Shown here: positions 43,468 to 55,479 of the stretch, piece by piece
How the letters are laid out: each line of letters starts with the position of its first letter
Numbering within the stretch: position 1 is the stretch's first letter
Assembly (NCBI GenBank): GCA_003996215.1
Contig: QJPP01001593.1
Span: 1-64,000, forward strand
DNA from: Jaltomata sinuosa
Lineage: Eukaryota; Streptophyta; Magnoliopsida; Solanales; Solanaceae
Length of the DNA stretch: 64,000 bases
Direction of reading: 5' to 3'
The notes under the pieces: model-generated
What the model was told of the DNA's origin: nothing
Databases searched by the model: none
Seen by the model: only the letters and a program-made list of their open reading frames with translations
Program-made: the position numbers and the translations under genes

Positions 43468-43957
43468 TCACACTAAAATATGCTCTAACATGTGACTGTG
43501 TAGGTTTCTGTTCTCATGATCCTTGACAACCCAAATTTCAATAAGCATTGAGTTCATTGTCTAACAATATATTACTTGGCTTGACATCACAATGGATAAT
43601 ACGCGGGACGCATTGATCATAAGCAATTGCAAGAGCAATGTCTAGGGCAATCTTGTGTAGCACTTTAAAGTCAAAGGCTCTATTGGCTCTGTCCTGTATG
43701 AATTCCTCCAAGTTATTCCCTGGAAGATAATTATATATCAGGAACATGTCCGTACCGCTTGCGAAATTGCCAATCCATGTAATGATATAGGGATGACTTA
43801 TGCTTCTAAGGCTACGAATCTCAGCATAGAACTGGGGCACTCCTTGGCATCTTTCAAACAAAAGTCTCTTTACTTGCCCGTGTAAGGCCATTATAAGTCC
43901 AGAGAAATTTCAACTTCGTATGTGGAACCAGAACCACCATTACACTGCGAGATATTC
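43468..43957 (-). pseudogene. RPK2-like receptor kinase fragment, right arm of palindrome
   Basis: On minus it runs from a glycine-rich loop remnant (CNGGSGSTYEVEI, about 43950) through RCQGVPQFYAEIRSLRSISH and DMFLIYNYLPGNNLEEFIQD to VLHKIALDIALAIAY. It ends in the catalytic-loop segment IIHCDVKPSNILLDNELNAY, where the usual HRD arginine is Cys. The frame is open from about 43891 to 43538, better kept than the left arm. The substitution in HRD and the truncation after subdomain VII make an active kinase impossible. Confidence 0.75.
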
Positions 43958-45000
43958 CCATGCCAAGTTAGAAGTAGAAGCCTGCAAAATATGGTGTTAA
44001 AATAAATAAGCACACAAATATAAGCATAAGTAACTAAGAGCTAAGTTGCTCGGACTCTTCACTTTCGGTGCCACGTCCGTGTCTACACGACATGGGTGTG
44101 GAATCCGTACTGGATCTAGTCAATCAATTTTGGTAAAAGAAATTCAAGACAAATACAATGATTAATGAAATCAAAACAACAAGCTAAAATTAAATCAATC
44201 AACATAAAAGGTAACTTTTGCTCTAAACCTGATTACCAATGACCTTAACTTTTTCCACACCACATATAAATTAAAAACAAAAGTCCATGAGAAAATCAAG
44301 GAGAATTCGATACATTTCATAACTAAAGTTACATGTAACATTCCAGACTTGCAAAAACACTATTTAACAAGAGAGAAAAATTAAAGATAAGTAGTCATTG
44401 AATAAATTCTATAAAAACGAAACTGAAAAACAAAAGACCTAACATACCTCGCATTTTCAACATAACACCACATATAAAGGTCTTGCCTCTTACTCCTCAT
44501 TTATAGATTTTAGAAAAAAAGGATCAAATATGAGAAATGACATCTAGAATTTGTTTTGGTAGAAAAATGAACTAATTTCCTTGAAGTAACGTAAATTTCA
44601 GCAACTAATTAATTGTTTCAATTACTTGGATGCATATTCATTTTGTGCAACGAATAAATTCCTATAACAAGAATCTCTCATTTAATGTAGTTCACTCCAA
44701 AATTTGAAAAATTTCATTACAAAGTTCTTTCATAAGTGAAGAACTACACATAACACATTAAATCATAAACGAAAACTTACATGTTTTCGTGTACCGAAAG
44801 AAAAAAACTGGATGTATTGCGGCGGGAATTATTAGCCGATGGCAACCCCCTAAACGACTGTCTGAACCCTAATTGTGTATTGCAAAGAGCCTAAGAAAGT
44901 ACGGCAGAAAGTATATTTTGATTGGGTTATCTTTAACAACCCTAATGGGCCTTAAAGCACCCGGTGGCCCAACTTTCTAGCGTAAGTGTCATCGATGGAA
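43958..45000. repeat. Duplicated unit 1, right part
   Basis: It matches 51020-52017 (AAGCCTGCAAAATATGGTGTT, GGTAACTAAGAG, GTCTACACGA, ACCTGATTACCAATGACCT). Its last 250 bp also match 53040-53340 and 62055-62320 (TTTTCGTGTACCGAAAG, TAGCCGATGGCAACCCCC, CCCTAATGGGCCTTAAAG). No gene. A GTTGCTCGGACTCTTC half-element lies at about 44049. Confidence 0.75.
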
Positions 45001-45460
45001 AAAAAAATGTTAACTTTAGAATTATCTAAAGTTTCAATAATTACAAGGAAAAAGGTCAAAAATATCCTTCCACTTTCATTTATTAGTTACGTTTGTCCCT
45101 CGTTATACAATCGAGCTAATTATACCCCTACTGTTACTAATCTTAACAAAATTGCCCTCAATTGTTCAATTCAAATTTTCGTTAATTTCTTTAGGCTTTC
45201 TCTGTTTCTCAGGCATCCTCTTGCACAAAAGGTTAACTTTTTTCTTCTATTTCTCTATCTAGGTCTCTTTGCAGATAGTACTGCTCCAATTTAGTTGCTT
45301 GTGTAGTTTCTCTATTATCAATTTTCTCTGTGAATGATTTATCATTTATTTCTTTCAATCTAGTATTCTTTTAGATTGACTGTTATACACAAAACGTGGG
45401 ACCTGAAGACGGTGGAGGAGGAAGAAAGATAATGACAAACAAGAAGAAGGCAAGGCCACT
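45001..45460. other. Non-coding flank; segment shared with 56240-56440
   Basis: 45194-45276 (CTCTGTTTCTCAGGCATCCT, TTGCACAAA, TTTCTCTATCT) recurs at 56245-56325. The following AAGAAAGAT and GACAATGATAG text resembles 56386-56440. It could be an ancient leader of a gene fragment, but no protein is recognised. Confidence 0.4.
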
Positions 45461-45474
45461 GGACAATGATAGAA

Positions 45475-47486
45475 CAACAACAACAACAACATACCGAGTG
45501 TATTCCCACAGAGGGGGGTCTGGGGAGGGTAGAATGTACGCAGACCATACCTTTACCTCAGATGAAGTAAAGAGGTGGTTTCCGATAAACCCCCGGCTCG
45601 AGACGAAAAAGGACCATAAGAGGTCGAAATAAAACTACAAGAGATATATACAGTAAATAAGACAACAAGTAATCACAGAAGTATACTATAAAAAATATTA
45701 CTATACCCGAACCACATGGAACACTAGAAAGCAGCAAAAACCGAAGAACAAGAAACTACAAGAGCAGACCTACAACTACTAACTAGTGCAACAAGACACA
45801 ACAAACCTACCTACTAACCGTCTACCCTAATCCGAGCCCTCCACACCTTCCTATCTAAAGTCATGTCCTCGGTAAGCCGCAACTGCGCCAAATCTTGTCT
45901 AATCACCTCTCTCCAATATTTCTTTGGTCTACCTCTACCTCTCTTGAATCCATCCATAGTCAATCTCTCACACCTCCTCACCGGGGCCTCCATGCATCTC
46001 CTGTTCACATGCCCGAACCACCTCAGCCTCACTTCTCGCATCTTGTCTTCTACTGAAGACACTCCAACCTTGTCTCGAATATCCTCATTCCTAATCCTAT
46101 CCCTCCTAGTAAACTCACACATCCAGCGCAACATCCTCATTTCCGCTACCTTCATCTTCTGAACGTGAGAGTTCTTGACTGGCCAACACTCTGCCCCATA
46201 CAACATAGCCGGTCTAACTACCACTCGATAAAACTTGCCTTTCAGTCTAGCAGGCACCTTTCTATCACACAAGACTCTGGATGCGAGCCACCATTTCATC
46301 CACCCTGCACCAATACGATGGGTAACATCCTCGTCAATCTCCCCATCTCCTTGGATAATAGACCCAAGGTACTTGAAGCTACCTCTTCTCTGAATGGCAT
46401 GCGTATCGAGCCTCACTTCCACGCCGGATTCCTGAGACATGCCGCTAAAATTGCACGCCAAATATTCTGTCTTCGTCCTACTCAACCTGAACCCTTTAGA
46501 CTCCAGAGTTTGTCTCCAAACCTCCAACTTGGCATTAACTCCCTCACGAGTCTCGTCAATCAAAACAATATCGTCCGCAAACAACATACACCATGGCACT
46601 TCACCTTGGATTTGTCGTGTCAAAACATCCATTACCAAGGCAAAAAGAAACGGGCTAAGGGACGATCCTTGGTGCAATCCCATCATCAAGGGGAATTGCT
46701 CCGAATCTCCGCCCACAGTTCTGACTCGAGTTTTCGCACCATCGTACATGTCCTTAATCGACCGAGTGTACGCCACCGGTGCCCCTCTAATCTCCAAGCA
46801 CCTCCAAAGAACCTCCCTGGGAACTTTGTCGTAAGCCTTCTCTAGGTCGATAAATACCATGTGCAAGTCTTTCTTCCTCTCCCTATACTACTCCACCATC
46901 CTCCTCACTAGGTGAATAGCCTCGGTAGTCGAGCGTCCAGGCATGAAACCGAACTGATTCTCGGAAATAGTCACAATCTTCCTTAGCCTTAACTCCACCA
47001 CCCTCTCCCAAACCTTCATGGTGTGGCTCAACAACTTAATACCCCTATAGTTGTTGCAATTCTGAATATCACCCTTATTCTTGTACAAAGGGATCATCGT
47101 ACTCCATCTCCAAGCTTCAGGCATTTTCGCCGTCCTAAAAATGACATTAAACAGCCCTGTCAACCACTTCAAACCTGCCTCGCCTATGCACTTCCAAAAA
47201 TTAACCGGAATCTCGTCTGGCCCCGTTGCTTTACCCCTATGCATCCTACCAATAGCCTTTATAACCTCTTCAACCTTTATACGCCTACAATAACCATAAT
47301 CACGCTGCTCTCTGAATGCTCCAAATCCCCCAACACAATGCTTATGTCCCCTTCTTCGTTCAAAAGTTTATTGAAGTATGACTGCCACCTCTTCCTAATG
47401 AGAACCTCCTCCACCAATACTTTACCATCTTCGTCCTTGATACACTTCACTTGGTCAAGGTCTCGAGCCCTCCTCTCCCTTACCTT
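45475..47486 (-). mobile_element. RTE LINE, 5'-truncated, with 14-bp target-site duplication
   Basis: A 2,012-bp insertion is flanked by a perfect duplication GGACAATGATAGAA (45461-45474 and 47487-47500). On minus it encodes part of the RT domain (GKATGPDEIPVNFWK, GLHQGSSLSPFLFALV, catalytic FADDIVLI near 46570) and the C-terminal basic region to the stop at 45814. The 3' UTR ends in (TTG)n. It lacks the endonuclease. One in-frame stop (near 46888) and a frameshift (around 47250-47280) inactivate it. Confidence 0.92.
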
Positions 47487-47500
47487 GGACAATGATAGAA

Positions 47501-48361
47501 GACTACGCAAAAAAGGGCATAACCTGCTCACATTGCCAGAAAAATCGGAAGATGGAGTTGACAGCCGAGGAACTTGCAAAACACAACACATGCTTGGTTA
47601 GTTCTCCCTAACCACATTACCCTAAGAAAAAGAAGTATGACAATTTAAAAAGAATCATTCTTACTAAAACTAGTTATTGAAAAATATCAAAAAAGATTAA
47701 TCCATAACATCTTGAATTTTTCACTTGTTTAAGTTCGAAATACATGACACTATCATGATGTTTTCTGCATAAAAATGACTACGTTTCAACGAATTTTCAA
47801 ACACCAGCTATTTTTAAAAAATTAATTTGAAAAGTGGATCAGCCCGTACTATTTTTACTACTATTGAGGGGCAGATGCACAAATTAATAGCTACTTGGAA
47901 GGCGCTATTTCAGATATAGTCAAAAATCTATAAGATATCTAATATTTAGATGCTTCAAAATCAACTTCAAACTACGAAACTGAAGTTGAAAAACAATTTT
48001 CAGAACATATAATTTGAATCTGAATTTGATTTGCTAATTCAACATACTTTACTTCATTAGTTTGATGCGGCAAATTGAAAGCCAAGTGATTTAACGAATT
48101 TACTTGTTAAAATCCGACTAAATTCACATCATCTGTACATTGACACAAACAAATAATTAAATCATGTTGAATATGTAATACAGAATCCTAAAATATTACA
48201 GTATATATTTCTTTGTATGAGAAGTATTTTATACTTTGTTGAAAATAAAGTATAATAATTATTTCAACGTACGTAGATTAAAACTCTTTATTTTCTTCAA
48301 CATAAATTTTCTAAAGAAACTTTCTTCAACATAAATTATATCTTCCTATCTATATTTTCTT
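47501..48361. other. Intergenic DNA, no gene certain
   Basis: 47505-47610 has a short frame with two CxxC-like cysteines (ITCSHCQKNRKMELTAEEL), possibly a zinc-finger exon remnant into which the LINE jumped, but I cannot name it. The remainder is AT-rich with no feature. Confidence 0.3.
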
Positions 48362-48545
48362 TATTTTTTGGTAAATAAACATTTTATTTATTAGCAAATG
48401 GACAGGACACCAATTATGCTTCAACTATCCAGAAGAACTAATAGACATTTATTAATGCTTAAGGATACAAATTCAGCTTCAGCATATAGCAAGCCTCAAT
48501 ATAAAGATCCATTTTGAACACCCTTTGTTATTGCACAAGTTTCTT
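48362..48545 (-). mobile_element. L1 LINE 3' UTR fragment
   Basis: TTTTTTGGTAAATAAACATTTTA matches the 3' end of the L1 at 41166 onward, and the text after it (AACTATCCAGAAGAAC, AAGCCTCAATATAAAG) is non-coding. It lies just before duplicated unit 2. Confidence 0.55.
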
Positions 48546-50145
48546 TTCAGTATTTTCACACATGTAATTTGCAATGTCATGTTCTTATATTTACTATATG
48601 GCATTGCAGGAGCTTAGCACGAGCCCGCCTAACATCAAGATTTAAAATGAAATATTTGGTTCAAATCCAAGAAACAGATTTGATCAACAAGTTCTGGCAA
48701 AATGATTCAAATTCAAGCAACAGGTTGGTCACCAGGTTCTGGGAAAACTTATATATAAGTATTATAACCAAACATCTCAATTATAGCAGCACTGTTGTCG
48801 CAAAATATATTATCTCTTTCATCATTCACTATTAGCAAATCATCCTTGTCATCTTTATGGAGAAACTGAGAGGGATTCCCGAAGCAAAACTCATTAATAA
48901 CACACATCAGCATGAATGATGATAGTAATAATAGAAGTCAACCAATTTCACGTACTAGAACAATTTTCACAAAGCTCCATAATTTTCACATAATGAATAT
49001 AAGAAATACTGGTACTAATTCATTACCTTTAACTTATTTTGGCACAACTTTCACCGTAATTTGTATGCACAAACACCGCTATAGCTAAAGACGATTCATG
49101 AAGAAAACTTTCAAAAAAAATTCTCGATTGAGGAAAGCCAAATGTTATAGTATTGCTAGCTCATATTCTGAAAAGGACAACCTCTGTGGCGGTTTATAGT
49201 CTTTTTTTTTGGTTTGCTTTATCACTTTATCAACACACATTACATTTATTCTATGTTTCTTATCCTCCATTGACAAAATCAAAAAGCAAATGAAGAAGAA
49301 AAACATTCTTTCGATTCCATTCAACTTTTTCTTATTCTAGCTAGAAATAACAAAGCATTTTCTTGCCCAATTTCAAAAAAAAAATTAATTCAATTTCAAA
49401 AAAAACAAAGCATTTTCTTGCTTACCATGTTTCTTCCTCTTCTTATTCATTGTAGTTCAATGAAACAACTATTTGAAATATTAATCTTTCGTCACAAAAA
49501 TTAACATCAATGAACCTGTACGAACATAAAATGTCAGTAAAATCAGAATTAGTATAAATAAAATCTGTCCTGAGCCTGTCACCTAACAAATATTTAAATA
49601 ATTTCAGAATGATGGAAATTTTTGAGATGTCTCTGGAAGGGTTAATGGCAATAAAAGAAAGTTTTATCAAATTTAACATAACGAATCAATAAGGAGACGC
49701 ATAAAAAGAATAAAGATACCTTTTAGAAAAAGGTCATCAATTTATTTATTCAAACCTCAACCTGAAACTTTTATCAAATGAAAGCACAATAAGTAGAAAT
49801 CCAATCAATTAATGGATGTATAACAAAGAGGAAAAAGTCTTACCCTCAAACCACTACCAGTGCCCTTGACCCAGTAGCTCAAGGCTTTTTGCTTGGAAGA
49901 ACAAAATCGAGAAGAAATAGAAAAGCTCAGTTGCAAAACTGCTATAGTAGATAGTATAATATGTGTGTCAGCAGGATAGAACTTGGCTCTCATTGTCGGA
50001 GTGTGAGGTATTGTAATCCAATAAACCAAGGGCATGATGCATGACTTTACTGTAGATGTCAGGAAACGTGAATTTAATCAAGTTAAAGTCATAGGTTTGC
50101 ATGAATTTAATCAAGGAGGATGTTCGCTGCATTCATAACTGGTTG
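48546..50145. repeat. Duplicated unit 2, left and middle parts
   Basis: 48546-49140 matches 37790-38165; 49170-49370 matches 40977-41165; 49425-50145 matches 42237-42950. In place of the 2.8-kb ORC1 fragment there are only about 30 bp (AAATGTTATAGTATTGCTAG). No genes. 48590-48790 also contains a phrase seen at 57010-57140 (GATTTAAAATGAAATATT, AGATTTGATCAACA). Confidence 0.75.
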
Positions 50146-50149
50146 TTTT

Positions 50150-50525
50150 GGTTCCACATAGAAAGCTGAAATTTCCCATAGACATTAATTTGGACTTACA
50201 CTAACAGTAAAGAGACTCTTGGTTGAAAGATGCGAAGGAGTGCCCCAGTTCCATGCTGAGATTCCTAGCCTAAGAAGCATAAGTCATCCCAATCTCATTA
50301 CATTGATTGGGTATTTTGCTAGTGAGACAGATATATAGTTATCTCCCCGGGGAAACTTGGAGGAATTTATACAGGACAGAGCCTTTGACTATAATGTGCT
50401 ACACAAGGTTTCCCCGTGACATTTCTCTTGCAATTGCTTATCTCCATGGTCAATGCGTCCCACGTATTATCCATCGTGATGGCAAGCCAAGTAATATATA
50501 ACATGGACAATGAACTCAATGCTTA
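50150..50525 (+). pseudogene. RPK2-like kinase fragment, unit 2, left arm
   Basis: Plus-strand remnant with VERCEGVPQFHAEI and SHPNLITLIGYF words, a deletion across the EMFLIYNYLPG part, and frameshifts before CVPRIIHRDGKPSNI. Paralogue of 42955-43439 with independent decay; its inner end is deleted. Confidence 0.65.
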
Positions 50526-50546
50526 TTTTTCGGATTCTGGGTATGT

Positions 50547-51025
50547 CACACTAAAATATGCTCTAATATGTGGTTGTGTAGGTTTCTGTTTCCATGATCC
50601 TTTACAACCCAAAATCCTATAAGCATAGAATTCATTCTCCAACGATACATTACTTGGCTTGACATCACAGTGGATAATACGCAGAATGCATTGATCATGA
50701 GATAAGCAATTGCAAGAGCAGTGCCTAGGGCAATCTTGTGTAGCACTTTATAGTCAAAGGCTCTGTCTTGTATGAATTCCTCCAAGTTTCCCCGGGGAGA
50801 TAATTATATATCGGGAACATGTCTGTCTCGCTTGCAAAATACCCAATCAATGTAATGAGATTGGGATGACTTATGCTTCTACGGCTACGAATCTCAGCAT
50901 AGACTTGGGCACTCCTTGGCATCTTTCAAACAAGAGCCTCTTTACTTGCCAGTTTAAGTCCAGTGTAAGTCCGGAGAAATTTCAACTTTCTATGTGAAAC
51001 CAAAACCACCATTACACTGTGAGAA
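50547..51025 (-). pseudogene. RPK2-like kinase fragment, unit 2, right arm
   Basis: Minus-strand remnant with YAEIRSRRSISHPNLITLIG, SETDMFPIYNYLPG and LHKIALGTALAIAYL, broken by frameshifts. Paralogue of 43468-43957. The innermost 70 bp have no partner in the left arm. Confidence 0.65.
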
Positions 51026-52017
51026 ATTCCCATGTCGAGTTATGAGTAGAAGCCTGCAAAATATGGTGTTAAAATAAATTAACGCACCGAAATATAAACA
51101 TAGGTAACTAAGAGTTAAGTTGTTCGGACTCTTCATATTCGGTGCCCCACCCGTGTCTACACGATATGGTTTTTGGAATCCGTACCGGATTCGGTAAATC
51201 AATTTTGGTAAAAGAAATTCAAGACAATACAATGATTTCTGAAATCAAAACAAAACCTAAAATTAAATCAATCAACATAAAGGCAACGTTTGCTCTAAAC
51301 CTGATTACCAATGACCTCAACTTCTTCCACACCACATATAAACTAAAACCAAAATCCATGAGAAAATCAACGAAAATGCTATACATTTCATAACGAATGT
51401 TACACATAACATTCCTGACTTGCAAAAACACTATTCAAAACGAGAAAAATCAAAGATAAGTAGCCATAGATTGAATAAATTCAATAAAACGAAACTAAAA
51501 AAAGAAAAACCTAACATACCTTGCCTTTTCAATCAGATAAAGGCTTTGCCTCTTACTCTTATTTATAGATTTTAGAACCAAAGGATCAAATATGAGATAT
51601 GGCATCTGAAATTTTGTTTTGGTAGGATAATGAATTAATTTCCTTGAAGTAACTTAAGTTTCAGCAATCAATTAATTTTCTCAATTACTTGGATGTATAT
51701 GCATTTTGTTCAACGAATAAAATCCTATAACAAGAATCTCTCATTTAATGTGGTTGACTCCAAAATTTGAAAATTTTCTTTACAAAATTCTTACATAATT
51801 GAAGGATTACATATAAGACATTCAATCAGAAACGAGAACCCACCTGTTTTCGTGTACGGGAACTCGGGAAGTGGAAGACTAAGCGGAAGACTGGACGAAC
51901 TGTGGATGGAATTACTAGCCGATGGCAACCCCCTTAAGAACAATCTAAACCTTAATTGTTTATAGTAAAGAGCCTAAGAAAATAAGGCAGAAAGTATACT
52001 TTGATTGTACGCTATAA
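51026..52017. repeat. Duplicated unit 2, right part
   Basis: Matches 43958-44930, including the half-element at about 51119 (GTTGTTCGGACTCTTC) and the TAGCCGATGGCAACCCCC phrase. It breaks off after CGCTATAAG, where the 460-bp tandem repeat begins. No gene. Confidence 0.7.
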
Positions 52018-52920
52018 GTGCCTACCACTATACAATCACAACCGTCAGCAACCAATACCGTCACCACCACCACTATTGTCGCTAAACATCGATACCACCA
52101 CCAGTATCGTCAATCACTATCACACCAATCACCTATGTTATCCTAACCATCATCAGTGTCAACTACTACCACTAGCCACTATTACCAGCCCACCAACCAC
52201 CACTACCAATCACCTCAGTCATCATAGGCACTACGACTGTCAACCACTACGACTATCACTATTACCAACCACCACTTGTACCAAATCCAAACACCACTGC
52301 AATCCACGATTCTCGGCCACTACCAGCAACACCTCCACCATCACAAATCATCAGTCAACCACATTATCCCCACCATTTCAAGAGCACAACCACCACTTAC
52401 AATCTAATAAATTATGCCAATCAGATGTTGAGAAAAATAAATTGCTTTCTTTTTCACTTTAGTAACTCTAGTTACCAGTGCCTACCACTACACAATCACA
52501 ACCGTCAGCAACCAATACCGCCACCACCACCACTATTGTCGCTAAACATCGATACCACCACCAGTATCGTCAATCACTATCACACCAATCACCTATGTTA
52601 TCCTAACCATCATCAGTGTCAACTACTACCACTAGCCACTACTACCAGCCCACCAACCACCACTACCAATCACCTCAGTCATCATAGGCACTACGACTGT
52701 CAACCACTACGACTATCACTATTACCAACCACCACTAATACCAAATCCAAACACCACTGCAATCCACGATTCTCGGCCACTACCAGCAACACCTCCAGCA
52801 TCACAAATCATCAGTCCACCACATTATCCCACCATTTCAAGAGCACAACCACCACTTACAATCTAATAAATTATGCCAATCAGATGTTGAGAAAAATAAA
52901 CTTATTCATTATTCAGATCT
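52018..52920. repeat. 460-bp tandem repeat rich in ACC/CAC triplets, two copies
   Basis: Copy 1 starts GTGCCTACCACTATACAATC (52018) and copy 2 GTGCCTACCACTACACAATC (52478), nearly identical over about 430 bp. Composition is strongly CA/CCA-biased with TCACTATCACACCAATCACC-type words. Plus-strand frames of 150-165 codons rich in His, Thr, Pro and Ser follow from this composition and are not considered a gene. Confidence 0.9.
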
Positions 52921-53590
52921 GAAAATGACATCTTAATACTCAATCAAATGTATATGCAGATGCAAACTAATTAATCTTTAAAAAAAAAAGAATGATCTCT
53001 AAAACGTAATCCTATTTGCATTTGAAAATTTTCATTACAAAATTCTTTCATATGTGAAGAATTACACATAACACTTTAAATCATAAACGAGAACTTACAT
53101 GTTTCCGTGTACCGAGAGCGGAAGATTGAACGAACTGCGGCGGGAATTACTAGCCGATGTCAACCCCCTAAACAACTGTCTAAACCCTAATTGTTTATTG
53201 TAGAGAGCCTAAGAAAATACGGCAGAAAGTATATTTTGATTGTACACTATAAGTGAACTTATATAGAAAATATCCGAGTTATCTTTAAAAACCCTAATGG
53301 GCCTTAAAGGCACCCTTTATGGGTGGGCCAAATTTTCTACCGTAAGTGCCATCGATGGTAAAAACAGTAACTTTATAATTATCTAAACTTTCAATAATTA
53401 CAATATGTAATCAAAGGACAAGTTATCCCAAGTATATACACATAACACTTATTCGAAACATACTTATAAACTCAATGTCTAAAATGATATAATCTAAAGT
53501 TTATCTTTATTCATTTAATCTAGAAGATGCCAAGCCCGTCAAGCACGACCCAACACTAAAAATGAGACAGTTTAATAACAAAATTATTAT
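52921..53590. repeat. Additional copy of the unit right end
   Basis: 53040-53580 matches 44705-45000 and 62055-62545: TACATGTTTCCGTGTACCG, GTCTAAACCCTAATTG, ATGGGCCTTAAAGG, TCGATGGTAAAAAC, then GATGCCAAGCCCGTCAAGC. Non-coding. Confidence 0.75.
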
Positions 53591-53668
53591 TACATAAAGA
53601 TAATTAAAATTGTATTCATTCAAATAGTATTTGTTAGTCTTATTTTTTCAAGTATAGATTAATGGGTT

Positions 53669-53770
53669 GAACAACAACAATATACCCGGTGTAATCCCAC
53701 ATATGGGATCTAGGAAATGAGGGGTGCAACACGAGGACTTCCAAAGGGGTCATCCATCTATAGATAAATG
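53669..53770 (-). mobile_element. RTE/SINE 3'-end remnant
   Basis: AACAACAACAATATACCCGG followed by GTGTAATCCCACATATGGGA, the complement of the usual RTE tail, then text that loses similarity. Old copy. Confidence 0.5.
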
Positions 53771-53999
53771 GGTTGAAAGCTAGCTTAAGTGGTGAGCTTC
53801 CCCACTTCGGTGATAAAAATTGTAATTTATAAATATATTTATGTCTTCAATTTCCTGAGTTGTTTTGCAATTAATTCACATATTCTCTGTACTACACTTC
53901 TGTTCTAAATCAAGGACAAAATAATGTCCATCATGTTATTTTAAAAATAAAAAGCAATAGAGCTTGGGTTAAAATTTTAATTGAAGTGTCTAAATAAAT

Positions 54000-54231
54000 A
54001 TTTGGTGGTAGTGTTGCCCTGTTACTATCTGTTGTTTGTTATTACCTGTTGTCTCTTGTACTTCTATTACGTCCTTTTCTAGATTGTTTTTAAACTATTT
54101 TTGTCTTGAGCCGAGGGTCTATCGAAAACAGTCTCTCTACCTCACCTCTGAGGTAGTGGTACGGACTGCGTACACTCTACCCTCCCCAGACCCCACGTTG
54201 TGGGAATATACTGGGTATGTTGTTGTTGTTG
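54000..54231 (+). mobile_element. Short RTE/TS-SINE 3'-end insertion with target-site duplication
   Basis: A 232-bp insertion contains GAGCCGAGGGTCTATCG, CCTCTGAGGTAGTGGTACGG, CCTCCCCAGACCCCACG and a (TTG)n tail. Flanks carry TTGAAGTGTCTAAATAAAT (53981-53999 and 54232-54250), although the first bases overlap the tail. No promoter boxes seen, so it is either a 5'-truncated LINE or a related SINE. Confidence 0.8.
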
Positions 54232-54250
54232 TTGAAGTGTCTAAATAAAT

Positions 54251-55470
54251 TATTTTCAGAATAACAAAAATCCTCAATAGTCTTTCCTAGCGTAGAAACA
54301 CTGTGAGAAAAGATCAGTGGGGTTGAAAGTTAGTTGTCAGCCAAAAAACTAATTTTTTTTTAACTCGGTTAAATCTGAGAAAATTAGATTTAATTAACTA
54401 TCATTCATGGGTATTATTAACGAAGGGTAACTGCTCAATTTCGTATAGTTTAAGGGAATATTTGACCCCTTTCTCTTATTATAACTAATAATAATTAGGT
54501 TAATTGGGGGTTCCAACTAAATTAAGGGTATATTCAAACCAACTATTAAACGGTAAGCGCATACGTGAGCTAAACTATTAACGAAGAGCATATTTGCTCA
54601 ATTTTGAATACTTGAAGGGCATATTTGGACCTTTTTCGTTTATAAATTATCTCAGTGAGGGTAAAATGAGTATTTTAAAGTTAATTTGTTACTAAGTATT
54701 AAACAAAAGTATCATTTGTTGGGATCTGATTGAAAAGGAAATAGTGTGACTAAATTACCTTTATTTATTCTTTGAACTCAATTTAATACTATTCTTCTCT
54801 TGACCAAATTAATATCTTCACATTTATTAGAATTTAGAATAAGGGTACAGATGAAAAACTAATTAATTTAATTTTAATTTTTTAAAATAACAAATATTTT
54901 ATATCAATCACTTTTAGTAATTATTTTATGGTAGGAATATAGAAAGATAGAGTAGATAGAACGTTAAATGACAAAGTTACACTCAAATGTAAATTCAATG
55001 CCAAGATGCAACCATGTTGCACATGAGCTGCTTCTGGCTCTACTATAATAGTAAAAAACTGGAGGTGTTCATAAACTTATAATCGATTTATTGAATACGA
55101 TAGAGTTGTAAGACTTACCTCGTGGAAGAACCCTACATTTGAAGGTGTCTTTCTGAAAATTTTTAGTATTAAATATCAACAATAATATCTAAATGTTGGT
55201 TGGAACAAATATATAAAAGTAAAAGTTAATATAGTCGTAAACAAAATGACTTCCGCCAATAAGTGAAGAAAATCATTTTCCTCCCTTGATGAAAAATGTT
55301 TTTCTTAATTCTTCCAACCTAATACCAATGTTCCTTAGGAAACTGATTTCCTTGCTGTAATACCACACAGACCCATATATCATTATATGGAGTACTATAT
55401 CGTAAGTTATTATATACAACGACAACATGTCCAGTGTAAATCGTAAGTTATTATACGACTAATAATAAAA
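54251..55470. other. Intergenic DNA; direct repeat at 54416-54645
   Basis: ATTATTAACGAAGGGTAACT... (54414) and CTATTAACGAAGAGCATATT... (54576) introduce two related segments about 160 bp apart (GCTCAATTT, AGTTTAAGGG or ACTTGAAGGG, then GACC.CTTT). No gene. Confidence 0.4.
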
Positions 55471-55479
55471 TAAAAATAA

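Noticed and set aside
46165..46845. A 226-codon plus-strand frame
   Set aside because: It is antisense to the RTE reverse-transcriptase frame, which has clear RT motifs on the minus strand.
52001..52922. Two plus-strand frames of 153 and 165 codons rich in His, Thr, Pro and Ser
   Set aside because: They arise from CA/CCA-rich tandem DNA; the second is a copy of the first through the 460-bp duplication, and no domain or splice context supports a protein.
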